DNA from: Archegozetes longisetosus
Lineage: Eukaryota > Arthropoda > Arachnida > Sarcoptiformes > Trhypochthoniidae
Assembly (NCBI GenBank): GCA_018873245.2
Contig: JAEMBT020000003.1
Location: 10,753,843-10,817,842, forward strand
Length of the DNA: 64,000 nucleotides
Direction: 5' to 3'
Each line of letters opens with the position of its first letter. The stretch's first letter is position 1. The notes beneath the pieces were generated by a model that did not search any database, was not told the origin of the DNA, and worked only from the letters and a program-made list of their open reading frames with translations. Below are positions 21,812 through 31,716 of this stretch, in pieces. The position numbers and the translations under genes were made by a program.

Positions 21812-22143
21812 ATGATGTGGAATAGATTTTTAGCAGGTATTGCAAGTAATCCTCATATGACTAAAAATGAAGTTTGTCATCATTTAGGATTAAAAGTTGG
21901 TATAATCAACTCCATTCAACAACATTACAAACTTGAAAATCCCTTTTATTTTAAAAAACCTAAAGCTCATAGAAAGAAAAAACAAGTCAATCAGATAAGT
22001 CTCCTGATGAACAACCTGATAATAGTACATTTGTTGTAAAATCAAAAGCTAAAAATAAAGGTTTAGAAGGTGGTAGAGAAACAGCACAGACTTATGATTT
22101 TGAAGAAATCTTCAATAAGACAGTTGAGTCTTTGAAGAAGTGA
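21812..22143 (+). pseudogene. virus-like element, HTH-like protein, frameshifted
   Basis: The first frame (from ATG 21812) has a helix-turn-helix-like opening (MTKNEVCHHLGLKVGIINSI at about residues 14-33) then a Lys-rich stretch. The frame slips at about 21988. In the next frame a hydrophilic, acidic tail reads to TGA 22141-22143. The call of HTH is from pattern only. Being first in the plus-strand block of copy 2, it may be a regulator of the element; that is a guess. Confidence 0.45.
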
Positions 22144-22291
22144 TTAATTTATTAGAAAATAAAAAATACATGTCGTTGATTGAAATAGCAGACAAGAATC
22201 AATTAAAACTAATACAATCTAAAATTAAAAAAGATTGTGATGAATTTAATACACTATTGGATGTAAAGCTCAAGCTGCTAATCAATTATAT
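22140..22291 (+). pseudogene. virus-like element, coiled-coil protein copy 2, 5' part
   Basis: Helical, charged text (IEIADKNQLKLIQSKIKK at about 22180-22233). It then shifts frame near 22265 into a segment (KAQAANQLY) matching the copy-1 segment at about 14710. It is cut at 22291 by the solo LTR. The continuation is at 22752-23008. Confidence 0.55.
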
Positions 22292-22751
22292 TGTGAGATC
22301 AAATACAGTTTTCAAAGATTTGACCTCACAATGACCTATATTTGAGGAAATAAATAGAACACAATGAGTTCTTAGAAGATAATCCTTAATTGTGGGTCAG
22401 TCGCAATGATGACCCCAATAATGGATGAAAAGGGTAAAAAATAGGGCAATAGGGCAATAGGACAATTATCGAGTACGTGTTGGTCAGTTAGTGACCAACA
22501 TTAATACTTATGGAAAATTCAATTGATTTTTGTAAACAACTTCTATCCGTATATAAGGAGTGACAAAATAGTCACTCTTCAGTTCCCGAACAATCGTGAA
22601 AGTTGTCTCTTAACCTTGTTCTTTACTTATAACTTCTAATCTCTGTATATTAACTGTTTTTTTGTCTTAAATAAAATTACTAATACCCAAAAAGTGGTTT
22701 AGCTTATTTCATCGAATACCAGAAGACTTCTAAACAAAATTTGGTATCACA
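22292..22751. mobile_element. solo LTR, 460 bp
   Basis: Starts TGTGAGATC and ends GGTATCACA, so it has the TG...CA ends and short TGTGA/TCACA inversion of retroviral-type LTRs. A 4-bp direct duplication, ATAT, flanks it (22288-22291 and 22752-22755). The uninterrupted relative at 14700-14770 shows the sequence before insertion, so both edges are supported independently. An AATAAA-type signal (about 22668) lies inside. No internal retrotransposon genes are present, so the element was probably lost by LTR-LTR recombination. Orientation unclear. Confidence 0.8.
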
Positions 22752-23008
22752 ATATACTGGAAATACAATTTTAAAAGAATTAGGTGTAGCAGCTGTTGAA
22801 ACTATTGAAAGAATGGATGAAGAAATTGAAATAAAGGATAATAAAATTAATGTTTTAGAGAAAAAAACTTAAAGATGTTAATCATTATGATCAACAAAAA
22901 ATACAAACTTTATTAAATAAAAATCTAGTAATTAGAAGCAATACTAAAGAAGGAGCTAAAACACGATTAATGAATACTCTTACAATTATTAATAAAAGTA
23001 ATCAATAA
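22752..23008 (+). pseudogene. virus-like element, coiled-coil protein copy 2, 3' part
   Basis: Reads parallel to copy 1 from the KELGVAAVE motif on (about 22777). The first part is nearly identical. One extra base in a run of A at about 22861-22868 shifts the frame. After that the alternative frame keeps resembling copy 1 to a TAA at 23006-23008. This is a clear paralogous relic. Confidence 0.7.
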
Positions 23009-23109
23009 TATTTAAATTTTAAAAAATCAATTTTCTTTTATTTCCATATTTTAATCAAATTTTATGAAGGAACTAAGGTTTAGTACTAAAGAATTATTGA
23101 TTCTTTAAA

Positions 23110-23275
23110 TGATAACAGAAACTTTAATGAATAATGCTAATGAAAAAATTAAATTACTTTATGCTGAAAATAGTAATTATGGTTTTGGGTTTATATTTTA
23201 ATTTGTTTCAATTATATTTGATATAATCTCAGTATATTTTATTTTTCGAAAATTAAAAAAACAATTTAGAACATA
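23110..23275 (+). pseudogene. virus-like element, small membrane protein, copy 2
   Basis: Starts Met-Ile-Thr-Glu like the gene at 14981 and has similar spacing after the coiled-coil gene, but it drifts out of frame after about 25 codons near 23180. A hydrophobic stretch equivalent to the copy-1 membrane helix can be followed in another frame. Non-functional. Confidence 0.6.
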
Positions 23276-23532
23276 GGAAGGTTAACATTGTAACATTAAG
23301 TTATTAATTATCCGGTTCTTTTCCATACTCGAATTGTCGTATAGCGTTTATTTATCAAATTTAAATTGTGGATAATAACTTTGTACCCTAAATTGGGAAA
23401 ACTGATTACGATAATTTCCTAGAGATGTCTATTCTTTTAACGTGTAATTGCTTCAAATAACAAAGACGCGAAGTAATGACAATTCGATTTCGTGACGTGA
23501 TAACCCTGACTTAGATAATCGTTTCTATAAAT

Positions 23533-23958
23533 CTAAATAAAAATATGTTGGGTCGTATCCCCTTCACTTCCTAGCTGAAAATCCTTTCTTTCCGGCTCGA
23601 CAGTTCCGACCCGTCTCTCCCCATGATAATATTCTTTCACAGATTCTAAAGTTTTCCCACGTTGGACGCGAATACCTTTCGAATCTTTCTCAAACGACCA
23701 GTACCAACTTTTTGACTCTACCACTGTAAATTCATGCCAACCTCCAAACAACTTCAGGACCATGGAAGACAGACTGTTTTTGAAAATCATTACTTGCACT
23801 ATATCCTCTTCAGTTCCCTTAACTTCGGCGAAGTAACTCTTCAGGTCATTATTCGATACTTCGATAGGAGAAGGGCCCGGATTTTCAGCGTCCGGGGTAA
23901 AGTACAAAGTTTTCGTTCAGTCGCAACCTTTTGCGGCCCCTGATGGGCTTTTGCTAAA
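23533..23958 (-). CDS. orphan coding-like segment, probable last exon
   Basis: The minus strand is open from 23958 to the stop at 23533-23535. It begins right after an acceptor-like TTGCAATTTAG (AG at 23959-23960) whose TAG closes the frame, so an exon start is likely. It has no ATG. The translation is soluble and protein-like: Pro-rich start (PDAENPGPSP), a Trp/Phe-rich core (KLFGGWHEFTVVESKSWYW) and a charged tail. G+C is higher than the surroundings. A donor-like GAGCAG|GTGAGC lies at about 24039-24040, but no upstream exon with an ATG was found. I do not recognise the family. Confidence 0.45.
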
Positions 23959-23960
23959 TT

Positions 23961-24472
23961 GCAAATTAAGAAACAAAACAATCATAACACTTCCTCGCCA
24001 TCGTGGTTATAGTCATTGCAGGCTCCTTTAACCAGCTCACCTGCTCATCCTGAACAAGTATTTTATCCTTTATAGCTGCTGGGACTGTGTATTATTCAAA
24101 TAGAACCGAATGTTCAAGACAAGATATTTGCTCAAGGAATTTTCAAATTTGAACACGTATTAATCTTTGTTAGGTTATTGAAGAATAAACATAAGATGGA
24201 GTCTAATTTTATTTTTCGTCAACACTCACACGTTTATAATGCAATTAAGTACATGACTCATTGATTGTTACGATGGATATCAAAATTTATGTTACAGAAT
24301 AATTCAGTTATGATTATTGCTTATTATGTATGACATTCTTTATATTAATTTATCTTTTAAATGTTATCAACAATGTTATTTACTTCTGCATATGTATTAA
24401 CTGAAAGTAGTGTGTAAGTATAAATGTTTTCTTCTTCAGATCAGTCATATTGTTAGTTAAAATTCATTTATA
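23961..24472. other. spacer upstream of ankyrin gene
   Basis: AT-rich apart from a short G+C-richer patch at about 24000-24060, which lies next to the donor-like site of the minus segment. No other feature. Confidence 0.4.
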
Positions 24473-25851
24473 ATGTTGAAATATTTTGCAGTTCTCTTTC
24501 TATACGTTTTCACTTTAAGCAATGTGTGCGTATCAGATAGAAAGTTACATTGTTCATACGATGAGAATAAAAACGCGATTGACAGTACAGGAATATGCGA
24601 CCGATTTGAAATTAAAGATGAGCTGGCTGAAGTGAATGATGTTAATGAATCTGAAGATGATAACATAATTTTGCACGATACTGCTTCGCTAGGTAACTGG
24701 GATGCCGTCGAATTGCTCATTGAAAAAGGGGTGAATGTCAATGGAGTCAAAAATGATGATACCACTATTCTACACCAAGCTGCTTCAGAAAGTAACTTTG
24801 ATATCGTGAGATTTCTCGTGGAAAAGGTGCGAATGTCAATGCGACTAAAATTGATGGTACCACCATTTTGCACGCTGCTGTTATTGGAGGTAACTTGGAC
24901 GACGTGGAATTTCTCATTGAAAAAGATGTCGATGTGAAAGCGACTGACAATAATGGCCACAGCATTCTACACGTAGCTGCTTCAAAAGGTCACTTGGACG
25001 TCGTCAAATTTCTTATACAAAAAGATCTCGGTATTAATACGCTTAAAATTAAAGGCGCCACCAATCTGCACTTGGCTGCTAAAAATGGTCACTTAGACGT
25101 CTTGAGATTTTTCATCAAACAAGGTCTCAATGTAAATGCTGCTGACAATGATGGTAGAACCATTTTGCACTATGCTGCTTCAGGAGGTTAGTTGAATGCC
25201 GTAACATTTCTCGTTGAAAAAGGTCTCGAAGTAAATGCGGCTAGAAATGATGGTGCCAATATTCTGTACGATGCTGTTGCTGGAGGTAACTTGGATGTCG
25301 TCAAATTACTCGTGAAAAAAGGTCTCAATGTGAATGCTAAAGGCGTTGGTGGCAGTAGCATTCTGCACTTTGCTGCTATAGGAGGCAACTTGGATGTCGC
25401 GGAATTCCTCATTAGAAGAGGTGCGAATGTGGATGCCACTGCCAATAGTGGCGGTACCATTCTGCACATTGCTGCTCTGGTAGGCAAATTAGACGTTATA
25501 AAGCTTTTCATCGAAAAGGGTGCTGATGTGAATGCTATCGACTATGAAAGCAGAACCACTCTGTACTCTGCTGCTGATGGAAGTAGCTTCGATGTTGTGA
25601 AATTTCTTATCGAGAAAGGTGTGAATGTGCATGCTACTGATAAGGATGGTTTCACTGCATTGCACAAAGCTGCTATACGAGGTAATATGGACGTTGTGAA
25701 ATTATTCGTTGAAAAAGGCGCTGATGTGAACGTGCATAATGAGTATGCCATGACTCCTTTGACCATAGCTAATTCGGGAGGTCACTGGGATATTGTGAAA
25801 TTTCTCCTCGACAAAGGCGCTAAAACAATGGTGTCTGCCAAGCATGCCTAA
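24473..25851 (+). pseudogene. secreted ankyrin-repeat protein gene, one frameshift and one stop
   Basis: ATG 24473-24475 opens a classic signal peptide (hydrophobic core LFLYVFTLSNVCVS). A short acidic linker and then twelve 33-residue ankyrin units (pattern ..TILH.AA..GNLDVVKFLIEKG.DVNA..) follow to 25851. Units 1-2 are in one frame. A single base is missing in an A-run near 24824-24828, after which units 3-6 read in the next frame. Unit 6 is cut by TAG at 25189-25191. Units 7-12 then continue in the same frame. Ankyrin repeats bind protein partners; with a signal peptide the product would be exported. It could also be an assembly error in a live gene. G+C is above the local average. Animal toxins of the latrotoxin type also carry ankyrin arrays, but nothing here shows that specifically. 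Confidence 0.75.
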
Positions 25852-26153
25852 ACTATGTTCGTTAAATTCAAGTAATAACGAACTCCAAAGGAGCAAGAAA
25901 ATGTGTTCGTTATATAGAGTTATTTATGTTACGTCTATGGATGTTCGTTCTAAGGGGAATAAAACAGTGCATTCAATATTAATGAAGAATCCTAATAAAT
26001 TAAATCGTATGATTAACTCATGATTTAAAACACTTTAATACCATATATTTGAATGGAAATACAAACGGAATTTCTTAACTCACTCTAACAAAATTGATAA
26101 GCTATTACGTCATAGCAATAATCAGATATCCATAATATGTGGTCTTATAGCTC
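25852..26153. other. spacer with pogo-like motif
   Basis: About 25905-25955 has TTCGTTATATAGAG and TGTTCGTTCTAAG phrases, again recalling pogo-type internal repeats. No paired ends found. Confidence 0.3.
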
Positions 26154-26360
26154 TTATATCGTTTTTAACTTTTGGGTTTGTCGTTTCATTCTTTCTAAAA
26201 TAAACTTGTTCTTTCTCAAATCATCATAAGACAATTTTATTCGGTTCTTAGACTCACTCAACCACTTTTCATCAAAACTTTTCTGTTCCGCTAAAGAGTT
26301 TGAAGGGGGCAGGGGGACGGGACAAACGGGACAGCTTTTTTGTCCCTCATAGAAAAGCAT
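26154..26360 (-). CDS. small hypothetical protein, divergent from 26407 ORF
   Basis: A 68-codon ORF from ATG 26358-26360. After a short Cys/Pro-rich start (CPVCPVPLPPS) comes a charged helical region. It is divergently placed to the plus ORF at 26407-26748, which is also helical and basic. No family recognised and no splice or promoter evidence; it may be chance. Confidence 0.3.
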   Translation of the reverse strand: MLFYEGQKSCPVCPVPLPPSNSLAEQKSFDEKWLSESKNRIKLSYDDLRKNKFILERMKRQTQKLKTI

Positions 26361-26406
26361 TATGTGACGTCAAAGGAATAAACAACGTTGATATTTAACT
26401 ATAAGA

Positions 26407-26748
26407 ATGTATATATTTCATTCAATGGCCCAATCGGTAGAGCAAGCGACTATGAATCACAATCTTCAGGGTTCGATTCCCAACAGCTCCACTTCCTCTT
26501 ATCGAGTAATGTGTTTGCTTGAGAGTATAGCGAGAAATACTTATGGTGAATTCACGGCTATAGACCGTAAAATTGTCCAGCTTAAAGCTCAACGTAAAAG
26601 ATTACGAGAGAACGCTAAAAAGATCAAACAACGTATAAGAGAACAGACTGAAAAGCTGAGACTAATAGAAAAAGAAATTGATAATATCGACTTGAATGTA
26701 ATAAAACTGCAGGATTTACGAGAAGACGAAGAAATGGACTTAAAATAA
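26407..26748 (+). CDS. small coiled-coil hypothetical protein
   Basis: 113 codons if started at 26407, but the first third overlaps the tRNA-like sequence. ATG 26509-26511 gives about 79 residues that are more protein-like. That part is almost all amphipathic helix (KRLRENAKKIKQRIREQTEK, then an acidic end). No hydrophobic segment. Unknown function; could be an exon or a stand-alone gene. Confidence 0.4.
   Translation: MYIFHSMAQSVEQATMNHNLQGSIPNSSTSSYRVMCLLESIARNTYGEFTAIDRKIVQLKAQRKRLRENAKKIKQRIREQTEKLRLIEKEIDNIDLNVIKLQDLREDEEMDLK
26420..26494 (+). tRNA. tRNA-like pseudogene with intact pol III boxes
   Basis: TGGCCCAATCGGTAGAGCA matches the A box and D arm, and GGTTCGATTCC is a perfect B box and T loop. 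An anticodon loop CTATGAA would give anticodon ATG (His). The 3' CAGCTCC acceptor strand has no partner upstream (the 5' sequence is CATTCAA), and the anticodon and T stems have mismatches. So it is probably a tRNA relic or a tRNA-derived repeat head, not a working tRNA. Confidence 0.5.
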
Positions 26749-26819
26749 CTTAAAGGGAATTGAATCGAGTGTGGAAATTTTAATAGGAGATTGTGAAGTT
26801 CACCTCAATTGAGTGGAAA

Positions 26820-27720
26820 ATTTTTTTGAACTCGTACATTTTTAGGTTAAATTTCTCAAAAAAACAATACGAAAAGATTGATTTTATAAATGGTTTTAGA
26901 AGTTGGGAATGAGGTATGAGATGTGCTGTTCCAATATTTTCTCTTAATTTTTAGGTGATTATTCGTTATTTTCATTGGTTTTTTCATTTTATTTCATGGA
27001 AATTGTTTTTATAAATTTTAGTGGGGTACGAAAAGTACGAGTTCGTATTCCTAGTATTTTTTTAATTAATTTTAGATGATTATTGGCTATTTTTGTGAGC
27101 TTTTCTGTTTTATTTGATTGAAATTCTATTTTTTCTTGAGTTTTTAGAGGGTGTGAATCGTGTTGTCTCAGGAAATTAGTAGTATCTTTGATAGTAAATT
27201 AGACGAATTTTTGTAATATTTTAGGTTAAATTCCAAAAAAAACGATATGAAAAGTTTAAATTTTAATGTTTTTTCTTTCATGATTTTGGAGGTATGAGCT
27301 CGTACCCTTGTAGTGTCCCAACTTTTTTTGATTGATTTTAGACTTTCTATTGACTATATTTTGTGATTTTTTTCGTTTAATTTGATAAAAATCTGTTATT
27401 TTTCGTGCTCGTACTATTCGTACTGTTCCAGGTTTTTTATTGATTTTAGGTAATTTTCTTAAGTTTTTAGTTTAAATTCCATATTAAACAATATGAAAAG
27501 TTAAATTTTTGATGATTTTATAGGGGTATACGAAAAGTACGATTTCACACTATCCCAGTATTTTTCATTGATTTTGTTGTTTTATTAGCTATTTTTTGTG
27601 AGTTTTTTCATTTTATTTTATGACATAATAAATTTTACTTTGATTTAACGTTTTTTTCTTGAAAAAAATCGAGCAAAAAGTAGATTATGGCTTTTAGAAG
27701 TGTTAAGTACTACTCGTAGT
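26820..27720. repeat. degenerate tandem repeat array
   Basis: Two phrases recur several times. One is like ATTGATTTTAGATGATTATT, at about 26944, 27067, 27337 and 27553. The other is like TAGGTTAAATTCCAAAAAAA, at about 26846, 27223 and 27467. GTACGAAAAGTACGA is inserted at about 27025 and 27530. Spacing is irregular (roughly 120-270 bp), so units have decayed. Each phrase is mostly T on this strand. Confidence 0.6.
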
Positions 27721-27747
27721 CTCGTACTGTTTCAGCCTCGCCATATA

Positions 27748-28318
27748 CACATAATTTCAAAACTAATTGGGACACTTTAAATTGTTATAACTCTATAATG
27801 AGTAGAGCAATTTTAATGAAATTTTTTTCAAAATAATTTAGAAATATATAGAATTTTATCACAAAAGAAACCATTTAAACATCTTAATAAACAAAAAAGT
27901 TACAAAAGAAAACGAGAAATTCATATTTGTTTAGATAACTAATGGATAGATTTATAAAATAAAATACTTTTAACAAAGTATGTGTGAAAATAAATCAAAT
28001 TCATGAAATTATAAATTAATATCAATTAATATCTTGTATAAAAAATACCGTCAACAAATTACGTCTAATTAATTAATATAATGATAATTTTATTAAATTA
28101 AAGGTGCAATTGTTCATTTATATAAGATATGAAACATATTTATTATAGATTTTGATATTTCCTCTAATAACATTTTTATTTTCCAAATATAACGGTTCCT
28201 GATGCAAATAAATTTCTATATGTTTACTGGTTATTTTGCAAAAATTTGACTTGATTCGGTCAATCGGTTGGAACGTTATATCGATTTAAAGTGTCCCAAT
28301 TAATTTTGAAATTGTGTG
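27748..28318. mobile_element. Tc1/mariner-type non-autonomous element
   Basis: Terminal inverted repeats of about 34 bp, starting CACATAATTTCAAAACTAAT and ending as the near-exact reverse complement (3 differences), with TA on each side (27746-27747 and 28319-28320). TA duplication is the mark of Tc1/mariner insertion. The 571-bp body is non-coding, very AT-rich DNA. Confidence 0.75.
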
Positions 28319-28399
28319 TATACACTACTAGTAAGCTAAGGAACTTTTACGTTCAAAGCTATTAAAAGTACAGTACTTTCCATTTCTGACAAATATGCT

Positions 28400-29381
28400 G
28401 AAGTTCTGGTCAATGACTAGTAACTGGACGCAATGATTGTAAAAATTAGGTAAGAGCACCTTCAGGTAGTATTCGATGAGAGAAACTCACCCCGTCCCCT
28501 CTTAAGGCTCCACCTACCCGTTCACAAGCCACACTCACTCTCAAAATGGTCAGAAATCAATCCTTGAGTGGATGGAGCATTGTCTAGGCACTACCCTAAC
28601 TTCATATAAGCTTCTCCCACAACCATGCACCCACGTTATATAGTTCTATATATAAATTCATACTTCCTAAAAATCTACCTTACCAAGTAGTCAGATAGCT
28701 TTTTCATTCTTCTCTTCCATGCAGCGCCAGCGAGCAGTAGTGCAGGTAGAGACTAGGGGGAGTGATCGTCCAAAGTGACCTACTACTACCCCTCTAGCTC
28801 CTTCCACTACACCAGCAGTACAGTATTTTGCGTTGTCGGTCGGGCCGGAAACGACCTATCTTTTTTAAGACGCCGACTGGTAACACAAGACTCCAATCCA
28901 GTGAATCACTCGCTAAAAAAGTTCACGCTTTTCGACTTTAATGACATCTTCGCGTGATAAATATGTAAATAAAATTAATATCATTCTTGTAAATAAAAAT
29001 TTATTTATCAAAGCTGATTATGGAGTTAATGTATATAAAATAGTTTCGAATTTTCTAAATTTTAATTTTTGCAGTTAAATTTTAGGATCACTTAAATTAA
29101 ACCTTTGCTGGTTTGGAAAGGTATTTTCAGTAAGTTTGAGTAACCATATAGCGAGGGTACATGGGAGTGGGTAGGGCTTATATGAACTAAGGGTGGTACC
29201 CAGACAATACTCCACTCACTAAAGGGTTGACATTTTACTGTTTTGATAAAGTGGGCTTGGTCTGTGAACGGGTGGGCGGAGCCTTATGGGATGAGAGAAA
29301 TGAACTTCTCTCATCGAGTACTACCAGAAGGGATGATTTTTATAGTCATTGCGCCTAGTTAGTCATCATTGACCGAAGTTC
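28400..29381. mobile_element. foldback element with ~240-bp imperfect arms
   Basis: The left arm (28400-28643) and right arm (29144-29381) are inverted copies with perhaps 75-80% identity by eye. Shared phrases include GTTCTGGTCAATGA, GATGAGAGAA, CCACC/CACCCGTTCACA and TTCATATAAGC. The 500-bp centre has no clear gene (the plus ORF 28775-28957 is not protein-like). No target duplication was found. G+C in the arms is above the background. Superfamily unknown. Confidence 0.7.
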
Positions 29382-29404
29382 TTGGAAAAAAAGATCGTAT
29401 CACT

Positions 29405-29479
<75 letters not shown>
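29405..29479. repeat. compound microsatellite (TTC)n(TTA)n
   Basis: About ten TTC units pass directly into about fifteen TTA units, which suggests one repeat grew out of the other by a C-to-A change. Confidence 0.95.
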
Positions 29480-31716
29480 GCAGTGAACAGTAGTTGACTC
29501 TATGAAACAATTCAGTGTTTATGCTTTCCCTTATTTATAATCCGCACATGTCAGGGATTAAAGTAGATGTAACTTCGCAATAATTGTACTATAAATCTTT
29601 CGATTTGGTTCAATTTGACTCATTCCTTAGAATAAAGAATCTGTAGGTTTGACAAGTTTTAAACTTTAAAGCGTTTTTAAATGATAAATAAATGTACATA
29701 TAAAAGTTGTTCTGAAATATGAAACGTCTTCATAAATAACTTTAAAACTGAATAACTCTAACCTCGTACTTAAAAGATTCAGAATTAAAATAGTTGAGGT
29801 TAGTCTAGCTAATTTTATGCACTTTCATACTCTTATAAAGGGTGGTCAATTTGTATCTGTAAAAAATGAAAGTGTAACCCCTACTTCAAAAGTTTAAAAA
29901 GTCATTATACGATGAGATTTTACTTCCGATATCATTTCAATATACATAAAGTTAAGTCATTTTTACTTTATGAAGAAGGAATAAAACATATTTGTTTCCA
30001 GAAAGAAATTAACCGCCCTTTACTATACTTGTTTTATAGTTATGAGTTCAAGTTTATAGTATTTAAATTGTGTTTAAGTTTACATGTTTAGTGAAAGATG
30101 CTCAAGTTTTAATTATTAAACCAGACAATTCAGGATTATGTTTAGAATGATTAGAATGTTGTTTAAAAGTTAGAAATATGAGAAAATTGAACGCTTATCT
30201 TATCTACCACATTGTTTCGATCTTTAACTGTCGTCTATTTAGCTTTAAGATTTTAAAATAAAATAATGTAAACGTTTTAGTTAATGCGACTGCCTATAAA
30301 TAGGTGGCAGTCTTAGATTGAGACAATTTCTATATTGATTAACAAGTAGATTTCCTTACTAGCACTCTAACAAAATACTGATGTGTCCCCAAAGTTAATA
30401 AGATATTTAAATAAGTGAATCATCAATAATTAGAGTTTCATATTTAACACTGCAACTATTCAAATGGATCAAAACTTTGAACGTTCTGATACTGAACTTT
30501 GATACTGAGATGAGATTGGGGCAAATCACGATACTGAGAATCAAATCTGAAAACTTTTCACACCTTAAAAAAAGAACAGTTGAGCAAATGAAGCCTTCAT
30601 TTCCAAAATGGCTTAAGTGACCAAATTTTAAAAATCACATTTTGACCTTTTCATATGAATAATAAAGCTTAAGGTCGATTGCTGATGTTTCCAATAAAAG
30701 CGGTTTATATCTTATAGAAAATTACTCTTTAAAAATAGATTTTGTTAATAAAGCCAATTGAAATCCTAAGATACCTTTGCGTTTTCCTCAATAATCGATT
30801 TGATTGAATTAAGCCCTTTTGGAAATGAAGCTTTTAATTAAACAGAAGTATACAGTATTAAACAGAATTTAATATAAACAGAAGTGAAGACCGATCTGTT
30901 CTTATAAGAACAGTAGAAAAACTATTGAACCTGTATTTTATGAAAAAATTTGATCTCAGTAAAGCTGTTTACTGAAAAACACTCATACGAACAATTGATA
31001 TTAATGCGCAATTTTCATCAGATACTGATAACAAAAACAAAGTCTCGAAAAATTGAGAGGTTACGCCAAAGGCAAAAACCATTAGATTAGATAATCAAAT
31101 AAAACTTTAATCCCGGGAATGAGCAAAAATAGATTTATTTTTTTGAGTTAAACTTTTGTGGATAATGTTCTGATACTAAAAATGAACAGACTTTTGTGCT
31201 AGTTTTCCTCTTCATATAAATTAGATAATGCTATAAAACTGGCAAATTCTAATTTGATTGGTCTATAGTTGAAGTTTGACTGACTTGTTGTGGTCAGTTG
31301 TCTTTTGTCTAGTGACAAAATTGAATGAATTACACTTTATACCATTTACAACTGTTTTATTACTGCATTAATTGCATAATTTGAATGTATAAACATTTGA
31401 GTGATAAATATTTAGAAATATTCTCAAACAATATATTGATAGCTTTGTGAATGAATATATCAATTTTTACAATGAATTTATGATCAAATTATAGCAGAAA
31501 TCAAATGAACGTTTTATGAGAAATAAAATATAAATTAAAAATAGAAATGGTGTAAATCACAAAAATTCAAAATATAAGTTTAAGAATTGAAAATAGGAAT
31601 CAAACATAAGAGACAATTTTCAATTGAAACAAATGATTGTAAACAAAATAGTGACACAATCATAAATAAATATCGTTTAATACGTAATAGTTTCATTTAG
31701 TTGTCATTGAGTTGGT
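29480..31716. other. AT-rich intergenic sequence
   Basis: No ORF with protein-like text and no repeat ends. The part next to 31716 is presumably the 3' flank of the bZIP gene. Confidence 0.45.
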
